A stretch of 64,000 nt of DNA from Sisyra terminalis (Eukaryota > Arthropoda > Insecta > Neuroptera > Sisyridae): NCBI GenBank assembly GCA_958496175.1, contig OY292278.1, positions 16,926,001 to 16,990,000 of the forward strand, given 5' to 3'. The notes beneath the pieces were generated by a model, which worked only from the letters and a program-made list of their open reading frames with translations, made no database searches and was not told the origin of the DNA. A program made the translations under genes and the position numbers. Below, one piece after another: positions 48,531 through 59,208 of the stretch (position 1 is its first letter; every line of letters starts with the position of its first letter).

Positions 48531-50921
48531 ATGGTGACCACACACTTGCCTATTATAATGGATTTCAGGGTTTGATATGATACTTGGTTTTCATTATAAT
48601 ATGTCATTGTTTATAACAACAAAAAAATCAATGCAACTTGATAATCGCTTTTTTAATTTCTGAGGAAGTTCATGACGTAACGATTTTCAGGAAGTCAGAT
48701 TCGAAAATACGATTGAGGTCATACAAAAAAAATGTTTTAGATCATTTTGTATAAAATTATAAATTTTACACTATGACACAAATATGATTAGAGATTTCTA
48801 AAGAAAAAAAGTTTTGAAAAAGAAGACAAATTATTATAAATGCAGTGACAAGTTTCAATCAATTAAAAAATAATAATTTATAAGTAAATTCTAATTAGAA
48901 GACTTAAAAGCGACATTTCTAAGAGGATAGAAAAAAATTACATTGAATAATTTAAGCTGAAAGCAGAAATTTTAATTGAAAACTGCTCACTTTTAAATTG
49001 CCTCCATTTTTATTCCTCTTCAGATATTTGAAATAAATTTATTAATATCCTTCCTAATTGAATATTTAAATAGATAATGGTGCCACACTTATTAACTGAC
49101 AGTATGGCCATTGTTACTTTAATTATGCAGATTAGCAATGGCCAAAGCCGTCTTCATTGCTCAATTATTCAAATATTAATCGCCTTAGACAACTGACTCG
49201 ATTACAATGTCGTTACTAATTTAAGAAAATCACTGATACAATAGCTAACGGGAAAATCAATAGAGAATAATAATTGCATCGAGGCGAGTGCAATAATAGG
49301 ATTTATTAACAACTCTATTCAGTTACTAAATATAGTGCACTTGTAAAAGAAAAACGACCCTTTTATTTTATATTTGCGTTCGTTGGGTTCACGCGAAATA
49401 AATAATCGATGAATAAATCAATATATTTACAAATTCCAGAACAATTAAATTAGAAATTGTTCATTTAAAGCATACAATTCATCACATCACCCTCGTGGTT
49501 GTTGGAGTAAACTATAACAATGGTCATGGAACGACCCCCTCACATATTGTATATAATCACCATTGCACATACACACTAAATTGCACCATGGATAACAGAA
49601 CCAATTAAAACTTTCGATGTTTGGTTATTCTATTTAAAATGATAAAAGTGGTTTAATTTTGTTGGACCAATTTAAAAACCTTGCTTTCTAATTAAAATTC
49701 AACACAAAAAAAATGGAAACTAATATTTGATTTTTACATCAAACTTATCAAATAACGAATCATTCCCGTATTACACTGGAACTAAATATCAAATAGCACC
49801 ATTAATTAAATCAATGTTATTGAAATTGTATAAAGACAAACATTGATATTTTCCTCAGCTATTGATATAATTTATAAAAACTATTCAAATGTATCAGGTT
49901 TTCATTCATTTCAATATTATGTCATAAAAGCAAATTCAATAATATTATAACCATACAAGTTCAACTATAATTAACATACTATGATATTCGGAAATGCATA
50001 GAAAGATGAGAACATTGGTATATCCTCAGTTAATATTAATTATCACTATGGGAACAAATTTTCACATTTTTTATCAATATTTTTTGTTGTATAGAAGTGA
50101 ATGTAAAGAGGATGCAAGTTGCAATTTTTTTCAATAGTACTCTATTAAATTCAATGGAATAAATTCCTATTCGATGACCGTAATTGACTATCGAGAATTC
50201 TTGCGAAATAACTTTAATGACTAATTGTTCAATCAATGTGTGAACTTCCAACATCAAATAAAAACATTCGCATCACAATTTGTTTCATTAAATTAGTGTG
50301 GTTGGAGGATACGCTTGTAAACACGTCGTTAAATGAATTGATTGAAAAAAACAATCAGTAAAAAATAAAGGTTTTTTATATTATGATAATTTGCAGTTAA
50401 AATGTAATTTATTTCATTTCAAATTAAGAAAGTTTGATAATTTTTGTGGCACACCTATGCCATCTGGAGGGTGCGACGCGACGCTCCAATGATGTGAAAC
50501 AATTCAATTTTAATATTGGAAAATAAGTTCTGATAAATTGTCATTGCTTTTTCCATTATCGTTGATTGTTGTACCTAGTACAAATTGAAGAAGATGTAGC
50601 TTGTGATGAGTTTAAGAAATATGCATTCTCTAAAAAAATTACTGGATTTTGTTTTTCCTTTGATGACAACTTTCAATCATATTCCCTTAAATAGAAGTTA
50701 ACAATCGTTTTGATGACCAATAATATGTAAATCGCTCATATTGTTTCATATATCAGTGAAAAGTAGTTGGAAAAAAATAAAAATAAACAGACTATAAGAA
50801 AAGGTTAAAATCAATTTATTTTAGGATTTTAAGAGTCTAGAATTAGGAAATAAGAGGTGGAAAAAATATTCAGAAACTTGAACAGTATAAATAATAAGAC
50901 AATAGTTAATTCTTTATTTTA
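48531..50921. other. AT-rich non-coding sequence
   Basis: No gene supported. Around 49080-49250 the sequence is less repetitive and contains ATGGCCATTG and CAATGGCC about 50 bases apart, an inverted word pair of unknown meaning. GGAGGGTGCGACGCGACGCTC near 50466 is an isolated GC-rich spot. Confidence 0.5.
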
Positions 50922-51001
50922 ACATAATATTATTTATATTTAGTAAGATAGTGAACATGAAAAGATGTAGATCCATATACTAATTATTAATTTAGCGACA
51001 C

Positions 51002-51030
51002 GTTTCGGTCTTTTATTAGACCTTCATCAG
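51002..51030 (-). ncRNA. Hammerhead ribozyme core, minus strand
   Basis: CUGAUGA, one A, helix II of five pairs (GGUCU with AGACC, loop AAUAAA), then GAAAC: all conserved core positions of a hammerhead ribozyme are intact. Helix III would be minimal (AC with GU in GUGUC). Helix I is only weakly supported, because the bases immediately before CUGAUGA do not pair well with those after GUC. It may therefore be a decayed ribozyme or depend on a dimer. Confidence 0.6.
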
Positions 51031-51088
51031 GTTTCTAAAAATATACAAATTGTATGATTGTATGACAATTAGTATGATTTTTAGAAGT

Positions 51089-51124
51089 CTGATGAAGGTC
51101 TAATAAAATACCGAAACGTGTCGC
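51089..51124 (+). ncRNA. Hammerhead ribozyme core, plus strand, weakened helix II
   Basis: The core words CUGAUGA and GAAAC are intact, but helix II has only three pairs (GGU/ACC) because one arm lost pairing relative to its mirror copy. The predicted cleavage triplet is GUC at 51119-51121. This is probably an inactive or weak version. Confidence 0.5.
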
Positions 51125-51197
51125 TAAATTAATAATTAGTATATAGACCTACATCTTTTCATGTCCACTATCTTACTAAAAATAAATAATATTATGT

Positions 51198-54100
51198 AAA
51201 TTATGGACACAACCAATTTATCTATATTTTAACTTTTTCAGTTCTTAATAACGAAGGAACTATACTATACCCCATTTTCATGTCTTTGTCATTGTAAACC
51301 CCCTTTATGAAAACGGTTCTTACAAGAACTATAGTCACGAATTATAAATCTGAAATAGGGAATCAAGGAACCCGCTTTAATTAATTAATATTTTTAATTA
51401 TAATTTATACCATACAAACAGGTTCTTACTAGAATAAATTATTGGTTTTGCTATGACTAATTTTTGCTTCATAAATTTTTAAGTTAGATTTTTCCATAAT
51501 CTTATTTTTGATTATTTTATCAAGGAATTCCTATGTAAAAAAATTACGTATTGCAATCAATAAAAAAGAGAGATGCCTGTAAGCAAGTCTGAACTGTAAA
51601 CAACGATCCAGAAAAAAATCCCCAATTTAATTAAGATATTTTCGAGAATAAAAATAAAATGACTCATTCCTTCTATTGAAATACTGTCATTTTTTATATT
51701 TATTTTGTTTTTAAAATAGTATGGACAAACTTTCATCGACACAATGAATAAATTATATTAAATTTGGGAAAAAAAATCATTGAAAATAAACTTTTTAATT
51801 TATTCGTGAAACTCATTTCATTTGAAATCATTTGTGATAAAGTCGTAAAATTTTATTATATTTATGAAATTAGCAAAATTGTTTGGAGCCAACATTTCCA
51901 TTTCTTTATTAGAAAATCAATTTAAATATAAAAAGAAAAACAAAAAATAAATATTTATTATATAACATAATAGAGACCGTGAACGTAGGTCCGGAGGAAG
52001 TTGACCATACTGTCCATTGTAAATATCCATTTCCTATTACGAGCTAGTTAATATCCTGTCCGATAATAAATTTATTTAGAATACACATCATATATTTGGA
52101 AATAGAATTGACAAAGACGGGACAACAAAATTGGGGGGATAGAAGCAGGAGAGCAACGCCACACTGTTTACATTTGAACTGAGTTATTTAGGTTTAACAG
52201 CAGAAACCAATGTTACAGATATGGGTTTAATAAACGGGAATCATACACATACGAGTATTAACGTACATGGTTAACGTTGTAATCTATCGAACACGAACCA
52301 AATCGCTCATAATAAATGATAACATATCCAATAACGAGCCGAAGGTAGACTGCAACTAATAAAATTCTGTACACAAATAGTAGCTATGCATAACTTGTTG
52401 ATAAAACCAAAAATAAACGCATCGCAATATTTAAAAAAAATTATACCAAATTTATTTTCCATGCGATCAAATTAGAAATTTACCAAAAAAAAAATCTAAT
52501 CAAATATCTGGGTGTGGATATAACGATTTGGTTTCGCTTAGCTACGTATGCAAGTATAAATAAAACATTAAATAATGCCTCGTTAAGTTTAAATACATTC
52601 ATAAATTAAAAGATAATGGTTGCGAAAATTACGGAAAATAACATTTCCCAAGTGAGCTACACATTTTCACGGTTAATGAGAGATGTAAAATTTTGATAAT
52701 GAATTTTATTTATCACTTTTATTATTGCTTAATATTTGCTAAATTTTCCTCCATATAGACAGATGCTGTCGCAATCAAGAACGTTTTTCTCGAGCACTGC
52801 AAAACGCCTATCCATTCCCTAATCAGTGTATATAGCATATAGTGTATACTGTAAACCATACGCTGCACATTCCCTCATAATGGATATCGTTATTTCAAAT
52901 TTTTGACAACACTCCCCTATCGAATAGAAAAAGACACAATTTTCATTACTTCTTATTCATTGATTTTTATTGTCTTAGTTGATTAAAACGTTCATACAGT
53001 TATTTGAAATGATATCAATTTTCTATAACAACATGAATTTGATGCTTATTTGAATAAACACTCGATAAACTAAACAATTTCAAACTTTCAACTAATTTGT
53101 TAAGTATCTTATTTCTTATTCAATTATAAAGCACATAAATGTTGTCGTAAACATAAACTTCATGGATTGAATAATAAAACTTTGAATAGTTTCCTTTGAA
53201 CTCTATTGTTCAAATATAAAACAGCAAAAAAAAAAACAATTCTCCAATTGAAAATAAAAGAATATTTAATCAACTTTTCTTCTCTGTAAAATCTTCTTTA
53301 AACACAGTAACCTTCAAGATCTATCGAAGTTATTAGTTTTTCACTCATCAAATGAAAAATTTACAAAGCAATTTACTCTTAAGTTTTAATGCGAAAAATA
53401 CAAAAATACTAATCGGCATCTTTACAAGTTGAAAAAGTTTATTAATTGTATTCAATTAGAAAAGGATAAAAGACTTAAAAGCTTTCGGAAAAACAATTAT
53501 AAAAACTCTTTTTTACTCCACAGTCTTCCGCCAAAAATAGTTTTTATCAGATAGAGTAATTAATTTCTGATATGAAAGATGAGTGAATTATTCGTAAAGT
53601 TCTTTTTTGTTTTTCTTTCTATTTACAGTATTTAATTAAGTTGTTTCCACAACTGTTATTCGTTACATTATTGATCTTTAAAGCAATTTAATAATGTGTC
53701 TATTGTTTTAAGCAGCCCAGCAAGTTATGTTCAACTCAAAAAACCATGGCTGCCCAAAATGGAGGAAAGTTTTCCATGTTAATTTATTATACTTGGTAAA
53801 GCTACTAATGGAACTGCAGTAACTATCTATCACTTGAGTTGATACTAGAAAAGAAGATTGTAACAAATGTTTTCTGCCTAACGGTATGTTAAGGCTAATT
53901 TTTAAGGAGATTCTTTAAATCAGAGTAGTCCATTTCCACAATTTCCATTAGCCTTCTTTCTTTTTTCTTGGAGCTTTCTAACTTTCCGTCTACATTATCA
54001 AGAATGGATTTTTTTTCTTTCAGAATGTGAAACTTATGAACTATAAATTAATTTACTTTTTATTAGTTTTTCTTTCAATCATAGAGTATAGATACAAGGA

Positions 54101-54373
54101 GTCCGAACAGTAACGGCCTTTTCACAATGATCATGTAAATAATTACAAACTGAGATCATGGTTCTCTTTTCTGTCATTAATAGCGCAAGTGTTCGAAACC
54201 TACCTAAGGTTCTTTAGGTATTAGCAATTCCAATCTTGCAATGTATGAAGAGAAATGGTGAGTGGCGCCGCCACTTGTGTGTTTGTACTACTAATTTAAA
54301 TTGAAATTTAAGTATGGTAACTAAGGTAATATAAGTTCGTACTCTAAACACTCTTATGGCAGCGCTAAATCAT
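51198..54373. other. AT-rich non-coding sequence
   Basis: The flank up to about 51225 (TTATGGACACAACCAATTT) is shared with the 16.7-kb palindrome. Beyond it no gene or transposon is recognised. A perfect 15-base odd palindrome AGTGGCGCCGCCACT lies at 54261-54275. Confidence 0.5.
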
Positions 54374-54543
54374 TTTTTTAATTGTTTTGTACCGTCGATT
54401 TATAACTACTAAGATCTTGAGCGACTTTGAGTTAATAAGAATCCGTAATAGAGAAATATCGAAAGTTTGCTCGATACGAGGATCGAACCCAGAACGTACC
54501 AGTTTTAAAGCGGTCACTTAGACCACTCAGCCACTAAAAGGCT
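54374..54543 (-). mobile_element. tRNA-derived SINE, copy 6
   Basis: The minus-strand head at 54543-54475 reads AGTGGCTGAGTGGTC (good box A), CGCTTTAAAACTGGTACG and box B GGTTCGATCC. The body has CGATATTTCTCTATTACGG and TCAAAGTCGCTCAAGATC, and the tail TATAAATCGACGGTAC. This copy combines intact box A and box B, so it is the best-preserved promoter in the family here. Confidence 0.85.
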
Positions 54544-54819
54544 GCCATATCTTGACACATTTTCCGTGGTACTGAAGATAGGAATTAATAATATTTAATA
54601 ACAACGCTTCCGGCGTACTGAACCTTAAAAAGGTGTCATTTTTTAACATTACGTAAGAACTCCTTGTTTTTACACTCCGTGCTTTCAATCATCCAATTAT
54701 CATATATTTTTAGCAAAAAAGAAATCTGAACATTTTTTATTACATTAACAAAATAAAATCTTTTAAGAACTACTGCACCAAAGAGTATTTCTAAATTACA
54801 ATCAACCAAATTCGCTTAT

Positions 54820-55147
54820 AAGATAAATTTCAAGAGGCATTCAATTAGGATCTAATAGATATTTTCCCGTTTATGTCCAATTGGTTCTAAAGAACTGAGT
54901 TGACTTCGAGGAACTTAGAAGGTAATCATTTCCTTCCTCACCCTTTTTACATTATTTCAACCAGTAGTAATTTCAACTGTTGTAAGATAAATTTCAATAG
55001 GTATTGAATTGGGATCTTCTATATTTTCCAGTTTATGTCCAATTGGTTCCAAAGAACTGAGGCGACTTCGAGGAGCTTAAAAAGAAATAATTTCCTTCTT
55101 CATTATTTCCTCTTCAAATATTTTGACCAGTTACAATTTCAACGGTT
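54820..55147 (+). repeat. Two-unit tandem repeat, 164-bp period
   Basis: Two head-to-tail units begin at 54820 and 54984 with AAGATAAATTTCAA. They share GTTTATGTCCAATTGGTTC, AAAGAACTGAG, GACTTCGAGGA and AATTTCAAC in order. Estimated by eye, identity is about 80-85%. The sequence just before 54820 is only marginally similar, so I count two units. A satellite-like period, but no array. Confidence 0.8.
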
Positions 55148-55676
55148 AAAAGTGGTTTCTTTTAACGACTCTGGGAACTGTCCGAAGGCCTACTAGTCTT
55201 CTGATATTCTTCCTTCTCAGGGTTATATAGTTTTTGACATGTTTTTTAAAAGAATTCCGTATCATTACCGTTCGAGACTTTCCTCCCATGAAGTTAGTTA
55301 CACTGGTTCGGAACCTAGCGCAGTATACTCAGACAAGGTTAAAGCTATTTCTCTTTATAAGTTTATATTTTTTTAAGAATAATAAAGAATGTTTAGGTAT
55401 GTACCTACATCAGACGAAAATACCAAACTAAAATATTTGTAGAAAAGTTGATTTAAACAGCTTCTTGGAAATCCTAAATTTATTGATAATTTTTTTTTAG
55501 ATTTGAGCAATAAATGTTAATCTTAAAGATTTAATTTTAGCTTTCCATACTACTGTATCAAATTATCTTATACTGATCCATATACGATGGATTTTGTTGA
55601 AGTGAAATTGAATTTTGCATTTTTTTTTCAAATAAGTATGAAAAAACTATTAGTAAATTGTAGTTACCGCATACAC
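55148..55676. other. AT-rich non-coding sequence
   Basis: No gene is supported. A 65-codon plus frame at 55234-55431 has no recognisable domain. Confidence 0.5.
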
Positions 55677-55753
55677 ACGTACAAATTTAATATGAGTCCG
55701 ACGTAGGTCTGACAGATTAGTGAATCTCTGTGGACGTTAATAAATTTGTACGT
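55677..55753. other. Nested hairpin structure
   Basis: A perfect 13-bp inverted repeat (ACGTACAAATTTA at 55677-55689, complement at 55741-55753) encloses a 51-base loop that itself folds. GTCC pairs with GGAC, and inside it ACAGATT pairs with AATCT-C-TGT (one bulged C) around the loop AGTG. The 77-base unit could be a structured RNA or a tiny palindromic transposon remnant. The long one-sided bulge argues against a microRNA precursor. Confidence 0.45.
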
Positions 55754-58476
55754 TTACACATCAACGTACAGTAATTGACACTGACACCATTCACAGTCCG
55801 GTTGCCAGTTACAGAACGTCTCTACGATAATTTAGTCAGAGTTAAATTAACCCTCAAATATTCCAAGTTGACGCTCGATTCTCGATAGAAGTTTACCAGT
55901 TCCTGTTTTGTTTTTTTTTCGAATTTTGATGAAATTAATTAAAATTTGTCGTTAACAGAAATAAAACAAAAATACACAAGACATCTTTCTGAAGATTTTT
56001 CAAAGGTCTCGCAAAGAAGTTGATGAAATTTCAATGTAGCGTCGTATCTCGCGTAGCTCGGGGGATTTAACAGCCTAACATTTACACGCCCTAAACAATA
56101 TTTCCAATGATTATTTATTTCTTACTCCGTTTTAAAGGACAAAATGGAAGGGATCGAAATAGATTATGAAGATGATGAAATATCAGTTGTTTGTTAAAGG
56201 CTCTGCGACAGCGGCACTCATTGATGTTTATTTGTGTAATATCAAAGCATACGATCCCTTCTGGCCCTTTACTCCCATGTCGATCCGCTATTCCTACTCG
56301 CTCCATATATCATTTATCCCCCTAACAACTCTTCATTCCAATCAGACTCGCCTGTCCCATCAACGCAGCTTTCTCTTCCTGTCATATTTCTATTTCCATA
56401 ACAAGAGCTACACTCGAATGTATGAACATTCGTGCACCATTTACATTCTACATAGCAAGTAAACGCAAACTAATTTAATTATAATATTACATTGATTATG
56501 AAATTGCACAATGATTGCAGAGACACAAAATCCTTTGTTATCTAATTATTATTGCCTTGTTTTGCTATTTCATTTCTTCAGTCCCCCATATACGAGGAGT
56601 ATGGAACATTGAAAAATTTCAATGCAATTTGTAACTACGTTTCAACATTGAACATCTATTGTTGCATCAACCAGAACAAATAATATGATCAATACAAATT
56701 TAAATAAACGTTTCAATTGCATTTTATTATGAATTTTTGAACCGTTAAGTTATTGATTTTCAAATCAATTACGACCCAACTTGTCGCAAATGAACTCGAA
56801 ACGAATATACTTGAAACCATTCATTCATGATTTAATAAAATTGCTCTCACTTAAAACCATTTCCGCGTTTGGATTTCCAAAAGTTTTATTCGTACAATTG
56901 ATTTTATTGTCGTAACTTGCTGAATACAATCAGCATAGACTTGTTGGTAAAGATACAAGGTTTAAATTGAGAAGGAAGTTCGTGTATGAAGTGAAATAGG
57001 TCCCAATGCTTAACATTAAAACTAAAAGCTTTTGGATTTCTGAATTGTAGTTAGATAACATACACTGATGGAGCAAGCAACGTTACTGCAATTCGAAATG
57101 AGTTCCCGCGGGTTCGTCTACAAGCCATTCCCACACTTATGAAGCTGTTAAATAGATTAACAAACGATTCGGATATCTTCTAATTTCCAACCACGCCATT
57201 GAAAACTATATTTGCACAAACCTACCGTCTACACCAAATATGACAATGCCAATCCCCATCGTAAGATTACAGAAAAATATCAAAATGCCTGATAAGGGAT
57301 TTCAATGAAAAGCTACGAGTATCAATATAGGAAGAATTACCGGAAGAAAGTTTGCCTATTCAGAGACGAAAATCGATAGAGGTCGATATAGTTTTTCAAG
57401 AAAAACGTTCGGTTTAGGAATGCTATTTTGTTACTTGACCAAGAGGAGCAAGTATGAAAAGAAAAATGAAATATGAGCGGAGGATATGCAATAACGTCCG
57501 TGTAGAAAAATTCAGGTACTTACATTGTATTCGAGCATTCAGTCGACAATCTAAATTTTTTATCGGTTGCTTGAGCATCCGAAACGACGCAAAACCGCAC
57601 CAACAACTACATACAAAACATAATACGCCTGAGGGATTTATACGTTGATACTGCATTATGTATTATATAATATACCAGGCAAATCTAATATTTTCACCGT
57701 TGCTCTTCAAAATCGTGTAAACAGAAAAATAGACAACAAAGGATTTCCTTAAAATCACATAAACAGTTTTTATAGAGGCGCTTTTTTTTCGCTTCCTTTT
57801 CTCAATATTTCATTCGGGAATATTAAAATTGAAAAATCAGCGTATTGACGATGGCAACATTTTAAAATTATATTTTCCATTTAAAGTCGACTCCACTCGA
57901 AAGCGCTTATACAATAATCGCATATCATGCCGAAGAAAAATAAACTTATTAAGCAGATAATGAATAGGATATATCAACAAGAGGAAAAAAATGAAACTTT
58001 TTAATCTAATTACTGAAACAGCCATTTAAGAGGGAACATTTAGCATGAAATTACTGAAATGAATACATTTGAAACTCGAATGCCTACTTAGTCCTCGTTG
58101 TTTCAGATTATGTAAATGATACAGAAAAGTGTAATGTATTCTTTATACAGCGAGGTTAAATTTCGTCCGATGATATCCTACTAAATAGAATCAGGAATAT
58201 TAAATTTTGAATACTAATAATAATTAACGAAATTCCAATGCAAAAAGATGAAAGAAAATGATTTCCATAATTCCATCCGAAAATCACGAAATTTAATTTC
58301 TTAGCACAACTTTAAAGTTTTACTAAATACGAAATTAACAGCCCATGTAAAATATTTGAAACTTTTGATTATCAAAAGCTCAACTTTGTCGGAGATTTTC
58401 TTAGCAGACTACCTTGTTATTTAAACTATAAATAGAAGAGAATAAGAAGAAAATCGTCCAGTTTAAAAATGGAGAA
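55754..58476. other. Non-coding sequence, GC-richer in parts
   Basis: No gene supported over 2.7 kb. Stretches at about 56030-56460 and 57040-57640 are GC-richer than the background, with overlapping frames on both strands and no recognised domain. TTCAG/GTACTTAC at about 57513-57526 has no pyrimidine tract on the plus strand. Its complement reads GTAAGTAC on the minus strand but has no adjoining ratchet junction. Confidence 0.5.
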
Positions 58477-58800
58477 ATCATTGAACACGCTTTTTCACCC
58501 AAATATTTTCATCGTTTGTGAAAATCAACTTTTCTTCCTAAATTTTTTTGAATATATGTGAATTAACAATTTATATGATTTTTTAAGGATTTGAAAATAT
58601 ATTCCACACTTTCCGGTTAAGCCAACTTTTCCAAACTGACAAAAATCAAAAGAACATTAAACATGCTTTTCATACATTTTCGTCGTTTGTGAAAATCAAC
58701 TTTTCACACATTCTACAATTGAAAAGCGTAGAAAATATTTTCCGAACCTTTAAAAACATTTACTGTGTTATTTACATAATGTGTAACTTTTCCAAACTAT
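58477..58800 (+). repeat. Two-unit tandem duplication, about 171-bp spacing
   Basis: The block TCGTTTGTGAAAATCAACTT occurs at 58512 and 58683, each preceded by a similar stretch (about AACA-GCTTTTTCA and ATTTTC). A second shared block, AACTTTTCCAAACT, closes each unit (58624-58637 and 58785-58798). The middle parts are diverged and differ in length by about ten bases. This is an old partial tandem duplication. Confidence 0.7.
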
Positions 58801-58906
58801 CTAGCATTTTTTAAAATTTTTTTAAATAAGAAGACAATTTATTTTGAATTTAAATTCAATAAATAAATTCATTGAATAGAAATTGAAAATATTTTATTTT
58901 TCTGAA

Positions 58907-58955
58907 TCAAGAAGCCTGATGAAGTTACGATACGTAACGAAACGTAGCTAATTGA
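58907..58955 (+). ncRNA. Hammerhead ribozyme, type I with minimal helix III
   Basis: All parts of a hammerhead ribozyme can be placed. Helix I is AGC/GCU next to the core, a 2x2 internal loop (GA/AA), then UCAA/UUGA. The core CUGAUGA is at 58916-58922. Helix II is GUUACG/CGUAAC (six pairs, loop AUA). GAAAC is at 58939-58943. Helix III is reduced to AC/GU with cleavage predicted after A58946 (triplet GUA). Such tiny helix III versions are known from Penelope-like retroelements and are thought to work as dimers. The locus shares its downstream flank with 16500-16645. No protein is nearby. Confidence 0.75.
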
Positions 58956-59084
58956 ATAATAAAAATATTAAATAAAAAAAATCAATCTTAAAAAACCTGA
59001 ATTGACTTCTTATTTAAAAAAAGAAAAGCTGAGGTCGGAATTTTATCATCTATTTTTTTAAAATTTATTTAATAGTAGCATACA
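58956..59084 (+). repeat. AT-rich 3' region of the hammerhead element
   Basis: It contains AACCTGAATTGACTTCTTA, a short A run, AAAGCTGAGGTC and GAATTTTATCATCTATT, matching 16575-16645. It leads straight into SINE copy 7, so either the SINE inserted beside it or the two form a composite. Confidence 0.55.
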
Positions 59085-59208
59085 TAGCATGGTCATGAGC
59101 GACTTCTAGATTACATAATAATTAATAATTACAATAATTTTAGGCACAAAGTGGGGATCGAACCCATTACCTACTGGTTTTGGAGCGGTCACCTAGACCA
59201 CTCGACTA
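59085..59208 (-). mobile_element. tRNA-derived SINE, copy 7, variant or truncated body
   Basis: The minus-strand head is well kept: AGTCGAGTGGTCTAGGTG (box A), CGCTCCAAAACCAGTAGG and box B GGTTCGATCCC. After box B the usual CGATATTTCTCGATT body is replaced by CACTTTGTGCC and an AT-rich stretch. Only a short later block (about TAATCTAGAAGTCGCTCATG) recalls the family tail. It is either internally deleted or a different subfamily. Confidence 0.65.

Larger units (their letters stand above)
50922..51197. mobile_element. Near-palindromic element with a hammerhead core in each arm
   Basis: Arms of 122 bases (50922-51043 and 51076-51197) pair around a 32-base spacer. Each arm carries the hammerhead core words in its own sense. 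The left arm (minus) has CTGATGA at 51030-51024, a 5-bp helix II GGTCT/AGACC closing a 6-base loop, then GAAAC at 51006-51002. The right arm (plus) has CTGATGA at 51089-51095, a weakened helix II (GGT/ACC) and GAAAC at 51113-51117, followed by GTGTCGC. A GUC triplet could be the cleavage site, with a weak helix I (UUUA/UAAA). Palindromic copies with hammerheads are known from Penelope-like retroelements; no reverse transcriptase is present here. Confidence 0.75.

Noticed and set aside
54261..54275. Perfect odd palindrome AGTGGCGCCGCCACT
   Set aside because: Could bind a dimeric factor, but a single 15-base palindrome is not enough to call a site.
57513..57526. Plus-strand CAG/GTACTT and minus-strand GTAAGTAC
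   Set aside because: No pyrimidine tract before the plus-strand AG, and no adjoining AG/GT junction on the minus strand, so not a ratchet point despite the shared octamer.
3798..59208. SINE heads as genuine tRNA genes
   Set aside because: Boxes A and B are present, but acceptor and anticodon stems do not form a cloverleaf, and all continue into the same non-tRNA body or an unrelated one.
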